Below, piece by piece: positions 58,388 through 64,000 of a stretch of DNA of 64,000 nt. The notes beneath the pieces were generated by a model. It saw only the letters and a list, made by a program, of their open reading frames with translations, was not told the DNA's origin and searched no databases. The translations under genes were made by a program, and so were the position numbers. The DNA is from Orientallactaga sibirica (taxonomy: Eukaryota; Chordata; Mammalia; Rodentia; Dipodidae): the NCBI GenBank assembly GCA_036365145.1, contig JAEOAD010000029.1, forward strand, positions 20,197,001 to 20,261,000, written 5' to 3'. Numbering within the stretch: the first letter of the stretch is position 1; each line of letters begins with the position of its first letter.

Positions 58388-58629
58388 TGAAAGTTTTGTT
58401 TACCTTCAAATTCTTAAGATCAAATTTGATTACACTTTTTGAAATCCTGTCTGTAAAGAGTATAGTTCCAGATCTGAGCTATCATCACCCCCACAGAGTC
58501 TGAGAGGCGCATTCATGACCTGACAGTGAGCACTGACAATTCCTTCCACTCCACGGAGGAGGACCCACTGTGGAATGAGGGTGGGGAATACGGAACATAA
58601 GAGTAAATGCCAATCAGAATATGACCAAT

Positions 58630-58765
58630 GCCGGGCGTGGTGGCGCACGCCTTTAATCCCAGTCCTTGGGAGGCAGAGGTAGGAGGATCGCCATGAGTTC
58701 GAGGCCACCCTGAGGCTACATAGCTAATTCCAGGTCAGCCTGGACCAGAGTGAGACCCTACCCTG

Positions 58766-58798
<33 letters not shown>
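58630..58798 (+). mobile_element. Young B1 SINE with 14 bp target duplication
   Basis: GCCGGGCGTGGTGGCGCACG head with intact CpGs and a pure A tail of about 35. AGAATATGACCAAT flanks it exactly at 58616-58629 and 58799-58812. Confidence 0.97.
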
Positions 58799-58801
<3 letters not shown>

Positions 58802-58812
58802 ATATGACCAAT

Positions 58813-60096
58813 ATGTTCAGATAATAAAGTTCTAAGTAAAAATTTTAAAACAGTATGGATCTAGTAAGTTAATAGTATTTTTATTCACTTTTCTAGGTAG
58901 AATTAATTTTTTCTAACCTAGACAATGGGTTTATGCAATCTATTTATATTCTGGAAAATATGGAAATATTTCTGCATATGTAATACATTTATTATTTATT
59001 ATGTTTAAAAACTTTTTATTTGAAAGATTATTGGCTATACAGATTTTCCTACTTAATAGAGATTTTGTTTTAAACTTTTATTCTCTTGGCAATTACTTTC
59101 AGTAAGCATGTTGTCAAGACATTTTATTGCTATCAGTACAATGAAGCAAGCACAAGTCTCAACCATCTTCCATGTAATAAAGTGGGAGCTTTATTTGAAA
59201 TGAATTTTTAATACCCTCTGGGTATACTGATTTATATTTTAAATTATGATTTCAAATATCACTCAAGTGTGCAAATTATTTAACTCTCACACTCTCTGAA
59301 GAAATGTGGAGAAAGTTCTAATTGTAACACAACTCATGCTTGTTTGTGTGTATATGTGCGTTTGCCTAGGAGGAATTATGGTTTAATTTGCTTTTAATGA
59401 GAAAAGTAATTTGAGTATAAAGCTTCAGAAGATAAGGGGAAACAGGAAAAAAAAATCTTGATCCTGAAGGATTCTTGAAGGTGAAAGGGAGACATAGTTT
59501 ATCTTTATTATTGTTTGTTTCAAGCATAAACAATTTTGTTACACATGACACAATTAAGGTAATATACTTACATTTATAATGTAAGATAATAGGTTTGATT
59601 TTTTCTCATGTTCTAACATGTAAAATGTATTTATAACTGAAGTTACTGAAGAAACATCTGCCAAATAGTTGACTGAAATTACAATATTGATAAAACAGTC
59701 CCATTGTTGATTTCCCCATTCTTCCTTAAAATAAAAGATTAAGTATATAGCTATAATTTGCATCCTGGATTGATGAGCCAGCCATTATATCTTTTTCAAA
59801 TTGTTTTTATGTGTATCTTTTCTCTATTCACTCTCTGTGGGTTCAAAAATCACATATAATTCATGCTTTTAAAAGATAATTTATTTTTTTATGGATTTTG
59901 AAGAATTCTGTGTCACTTGCATTTATTACTAATTCAAAGAATAACTATCAATTTTTATGGCATCTTGGTGAAGAGATGGGAGAAACTTGAGGTGTATATG
60001 CCAGAAGAAGAGGGCAGGCCAATAATGCCAGTAGGTTGAAGGGATACGCTGTACACCAATAAAAATATTGCACCATGTATTCATAAGCTGATACCA
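58813..60096. other. Unique AT-rich DNA
   Basis: Nothing recognised. Confidence 0.45.
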
Positions 60097-60424
60097 TATG
60101 TATTAGTTACTTTATCTGATAAGATGCAGCTTCCAATTTAGAGAGGATTTATTATATACACTAAATACATTGCACAATGGTAAGGAAGGCATGGCTGCAG
60201 TAGTTTGGAGCATAGCTGGTCACACTTGTACCCAGAATAAGGAAGTGGCAGCAGTCAAGAAGTGGAGCTGAGCCATAAAACCTCAAGTCCCAAACCCAGT
60301 GATCCATTTCCCCCAGCAAGACTCAACCTCCTAAAGGTTGTACAATGTTCTCAAGCAGCTGGGAACCAAGTGTTCAAACACATGAATCTGTGAGGGACAT
60401 TTCACATTCAAAGCATAACACCAT
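60097..60424 (-). mobile_element. MaLR-type LTR (reverse)
   Basis: GAGGATTTATTATATAC (complement of poly-A signal), CCCAGTGATCCATTTCCCCC, AGCAAGACTCAACCTCCTAA, CAGCTGGGAACCAAGTGTTC and AAACACATGAATCTGTGAGG follow reverse ORR1/MTD-type order. Ends approximate. Confidence 0.65.
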
Positions 60425-60443
60425 TTAAAAAATATATATATCA

Positions 60444-60625
60444 TTACCAAGTATCATGTACTGTACACATTGTTTGTGCCTTTCTTTTCTACTTGTTTTG
60501 TGGGAGGTTTGTCTACCCCAGTTGGACCCGAAAGCATCACTGATACATTGCTCTATATTGAGATGTCTACAGATTCACTAGGACCTAGCTGTGCACCACT
60601 TATGGGAACACATAACTGAATGAAC
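60444..60625 (+). mobile_element. Possible ancient DNA-transposon fragment
   Basis: AAGTATCATGTACTGTACAC, GAGGTTTGTCTACCCCAG and TGATACATTGCTCTATATTG recall an old mammalian DNA transposon non-autonomous family. Inverted repeats were not identified. Confidence 0.3.
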
Positions 60626-60833
60626 AGGTCTTGAAAAACTTAGCAAGAGTGAAGGATTTATCCATGTCCAATGCACTGAATTCAAAAACAAACATTTGAT
60701 GAATCAGAATTTTCTGGCAGTGACTTCACTGCAGCTTTGGTTCTGAGCAGACAGTGTGCACACCTATACAGCTCATGAGTCACACACCACAAAAACACAA
60801 AGAAATGTAATCTTAAAAAAAAATCAGTTCATT

Positions 60834-61045
60834 GGGCTGGATTGATGGCTTAGCAGTTAAGGCATTTGCTTGCAAAGCCAAAGGACCCAGGTTTGATTCT
60901 CCAGGACCCTCATTAGCCAAATGCACAAGGAGGCTTATGCATCTGGAGTACGTTTTCAGTGGCTGGGGGCCCTGTGCATCCATTCTCTCTCTCTCTCTTT
61001 CTGTCTCTTTCTCTTTCAAATAAATAAATAAAATATATATTTTTA
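60834..61045 (+). mobile_element. tRNA-derived SINE
   Basis: GGGCTGGATTGATGGCTTAG to CTTTCAAATAAATAAATAAAA, with TCAGTTCA repeated on both sides. Both strands give spurious frames over it. Confidence 0.92.
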
Positions 61046-61508
61046 AAAAATCTCAGTTCAGATTCAAGACTACTGAATCCTATGAATCACAAGTGGTTTT
61101 ATTGAACATAAAGTGTTTTTGCTGTTAGAGAAACATTATGGTTTAATTATGAAAAAAAAGACAATGTTTTCCTACTGTCATTCATCAGCAAATAAGTAGC
61201 AAATTAGTGTATCTTTGGATTGGATTTTACTCGAATGCTTGATTTTACACATATAAATTTTAAAAATAATGTTTCAGTTCCTGCTTAGAGTTCTTTAAAA
61301 AGTTAATTTTTTCTTAAGATTAAGATAGAATTTCCAACAATTTCTGAAAAGAGCTGAAACATACTATGTAGTTATGTGAAGTGGTATTTTTATACTCTGC
61401 TGAATTTTAGAAAAGTCAAAATATCAATCAACTCTGAAAAGTTGAAGATGCTCTATCCTACAACATCAACTATTCAGTCAGGATTGAATTCTTTATGATA
61501 AACTAAAT

Positions 61509-61740
61509 AGGGCTTGAGAGATTGCTCAGTGGTTAAAATGCTTGCTTGCTTGTCAAGCCTGAAAGCCAGATGATGGGTGTTTGATTCCCCAGTACCCACA
61601 TAAAGCCAGATGCACAAAGTGGAACATGTGTCTGGAATTTGTTTGCAGTGGCAGGAGGCCCTAGCATGCCCATGTTCACTCTCTGTCTGTCTGCTTCTGT
61701 CTCTCTCTCAAATAAACAAATAAAATAAAAGTATTTTAAA
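61509..61740 (+). mobile_element. tRNA-derived SINE
   Basis: GGGCTTGAGAGATTGCTCAG, GTTTGATTCCCCAGTACCC, CT tract and AAATAAACAAATAAAATAAA tail. AAACTAAATA flanks it. Confidence 0.92.
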
Positions 61741-63034
61741 ACTAAATAAGAACATCCATCTCATTTAGTATGTAAATTTATTACTTATAACAAATGGTTA
61801 AATTGTATGAATACCAAAGAATTATTTTTCATGCAATTATTTTTGATTTATTATCAGGATACATATTTTGTATAGCTATATAAACAGGATCACATATAAA
61901 TTTCTTGGGTGAAAAAAGCTCATTTATTGAAGAGGATTAAGAATCCATATACTAGGCAGTATGAATATTTTAGCCCCATGCTAGTCTTTGAGTTCATCAC
62001 TGTAGATGCCATTTATCATTAGCTGAAGGGTAGCAATGTATCACATGGCTGCACAAATCATTTTAAATTAAATGGAAAGATGAAAAACCATGAGTGTTAG
62101 CCATTTTTTTTACATATATGGTACAAAGATTATATTGATTTTGCCCTTACTTTTTAATTAACATATAATTTTTTAATCACTGAAAATATTTATGAAGACA
62201 AAATTAGGATTTTCTGAATTAGATTCTTAATTAATATATAACTTATTGGAGCACATTTCAGTTATATTCAAATATTCAAATAACCTAGCAAAAAACAATG
62301 TGGATTAACAAAATATTGTCAATACCTGTGTTGCTGTCTGTATATCTCTTGGAGATTACATTCCTCCCCAACACAGGTGAGGGGGAGTGTTCCCAAGTTT
62401 GTGATGTGATGCTTATTGTTTTGTTAACATATTTTTAATGTGTTATTGTGTTTTTTATGCATCTCTGCGAGTTGCTGTACAAGGAATGTGGCTGTTTGTA
62501 GCTTTTCAGATGACTTGAATGATGTAATTTAAGCCCTCAACATGTGAAAAGTATCCCTAAATCCTACCTTCCTAACAGACATTGAAATTCAGGTCTTCTG
62601 TGTCCTCATGTCAGTTTTACTACCAACTTATTCTTCTTCTTCATATTGTTATTCTAGAATATGTTTTCTTTCCTCTTTTGCAAAACTTACCTCTCCTTCA
62701 TTTCTTTTTTTTGTCTGAACCATGGCATTTTAATTTTATTTGGATGGAAAAAATGAATAATTTTTATAATGCCTACTTAAAACATTTGCCTTCATTCCAT
62801 AGTATTTTTTACTTGTTGTTTTCTATCTTTAAGGCAGAAATGTAAACCATTTTATTTCCATTTACACTTACCCATCACACCTGTGAGGTTTAAAAACATG
62901 AGTTATTTCCAGTGCTAGAGAGAAAGAATCGGTGCAGATTTAGTGAATGATAAGAAAACAAGCAGAGCTTGTTCCTCAATACAGAATGCATGCTGAAAAG
63001 CTTCTCCAGTTTTGTTTTTCTGATATTGTTTTTA
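61741..63034. other. Unique AT-rich DNA
   Basis: Nothing recognised. Confidence 0.45.
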
Positions 63035-63172
63035 AATTTTGTTTTGAGAAACGGACTCAGTCAGTAGGCCAGACTATCCCGGAACTTGGTAGGTATCATA
63101 AACTCCTGGTAATGCTCATCCCACAGCTTTTGGAGTGTTGGGATTAGAGTCACATGTCACCATGCACTGCCA
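63035..63172 (-). mobile_element. Old B1-like SINE (reverse)
   Basis: TTGTTTTGAGAAACGGACTC, CCCGGAACTTGGTAGGTATC and GTGTTGGGATTAGAGTCACA follow reverse B1 order with heavy divergence. Confidence 0.6.
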
Positions 63173-63815
63173 GCTCCCTATTTGAGATATAGAATTGTTG
63201 GAAGTAAAGCTTTGCAACTTTGTCAAGTAGCATGAACTTTCAGAGATGAAACAGCTTTGTCAGTTGGGTTTAGTTTAGACTATCTCAGAATGGAAAGACA
63301 TGTTTTGTTCCCTGTGTCTTGACTCCTGTCATTTGAAAAGTTATATGCGCTTGGAGACATTAGAGCCATTCTTGTCTAATCATATGTACAATGCAGAGAG
63401 AATGAATTAAACCTTGTTCAGAGAAAGCACAAATAATGTAAGTCTCTCTGAGGTAAACATTTTATTGAAAAGTGTGATTTAATTTTTAGAGTAGGTCTTG
63501 TCATAAATGTTTCAAAACTGATGTAATTTGAGCTCATGTTTACACATCAAACAATATAGACTTGGGTTGTTTTGTTGAAAAAATAAGGAGTAAAATGAAA
63601 AACAATCATCATCAAATTGTTTTCTAAAATGTTTTAAATGCATGTGGATATATTTCTTTATTAGAAGTGTTATTTTTCTGCATTAGATTTTTCCCCACTG
63701 ACTTTTATTGTCTTAAAGATAGGCCACAGAAGATAGAGAGACAGAGACAGGTGCAAGAACTAAAAAAGGACACTTAGGTAAGTTGGTGGCTCATGTTTAT
63801 ACATCTCAGTACTTG
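63173..63815. other. Unique AT-rich DNA
   Basis: Nothing recognised. Confidence 0.4.
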
Positions 63816-63817
63816 GA

Positions 63818-63977
63818 AAACAGAATGGGCACACCAGGTACTCCAGCCACTGCAAATAAACTCCAGACACATGTGCCACCTTGTGCATATGGCTTACTTA
63901 GGTCCTTGGGAATCAAGCCTGAGTCCTTTGGCTTTGCAGATAAGTGCCTTAACTGCTAAGCCATCGCTCCAGGCCTA
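63818..63977 (-). mobile_element. tRNA-derived SINE (reverse)
   Basis: GAATGGGCACACCAGGTACT, CAAATAAACTCCAGACAC and CTAAGCCATCGCTCCAGGCC. The GA tract and A-tail side are shortened. Confidence 0.85.
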
Positions 63978-64000
63978 GATTTTTTTGACATCATTGATAA

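Overview
The window looks like rodent nuclear DNA from a gene-poor, repeat-packed region. The best guess is a jerboa-like (dipodid) genome. Two short interspersed repeats recur on both strands. One is a 7SL-derived B1 element whose body ends in the signature CCTACCTCGAAAA. The other is a tRNA-derived SINE whose body begins GGCTGGAGAGATGGCTTAG and ends in a CT-rich run plus AAATAAATAAA. LINE-1 3' ends with long 3' UTRs, ERVL-MaLR long terminal repeats (LTRs) and one ID-type element complete a rodent repertoire. The species assignment is inference from repeat style. No host exon, tRNA, rRNA or CpG island could be supported, so the window reads as intergenic or deep intronic DNA.

Layout. 1-10 kb: AT-rich DNA with decayed LINE sequence, several SINEs, an LTR followed by a primer-binding-site-like sequence (4.3-4.9 kb) and LINE-1 3' UTR and antisense LINE-1 pieces (6.3-7.4 kb). 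10-14.3 kb: first copy of an unnamed LTR family, two local duplications and a MaLR cut by a LINE-1 3' end. 14.4-20.2 kb: LINE-1 3' UTR, then a decayed LINE-1 split by an ERVK-like LTR and by a MaLR piece. 22.4 kb: a clean MaLR solo LTR with a perfect 5 bp target duplication. 23.9-30.0 kb: two more copies of the unnamed LTR family, one interrupted by a MaLR provirus with both LTRs. 31.7-33.5 kb: LINE-1 3' end with a readable ORF2 C-terminus. 34-42 kb: mostly unique AT-rich DNA, an ID-seeded GAAA microsatellite, and a composite of three SINEs inside one target duplication.

42.08-53.44 kb is the most structured part. A plus-strand MaLR provirus, with matching LTRs and a perfect 5 bp target duplication, contains minus-strand class I (gammaretrovirus-like) endogenous retrovirus sequence. 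That retrovirus retains recognisable gag (matrix, capsid, two intact zinc knuckles), protease, reverse transcriptase and integrase, all broken. Its gag is in turn interrupted by a younger MaLR solo LTR with its own perfect 5 bp duplication. Remains of a second class I element (primer binding site and matrix-like motif) and an extra related LTR lie at 42.9-47.1 kb.

53.4-64 kb: unique AT-rich DNA with B1 and tRNA-SINE insertions, two MaLR-type LTRs and a possible DNA-transposon fossil. Nothing here forms a working gene set. The readable protein signals are all remains of retroelements, and the value of the window is its record of nested insertions. Element boundaries not fixed by a target duplication are approximate, and family names come from recognition by eye.
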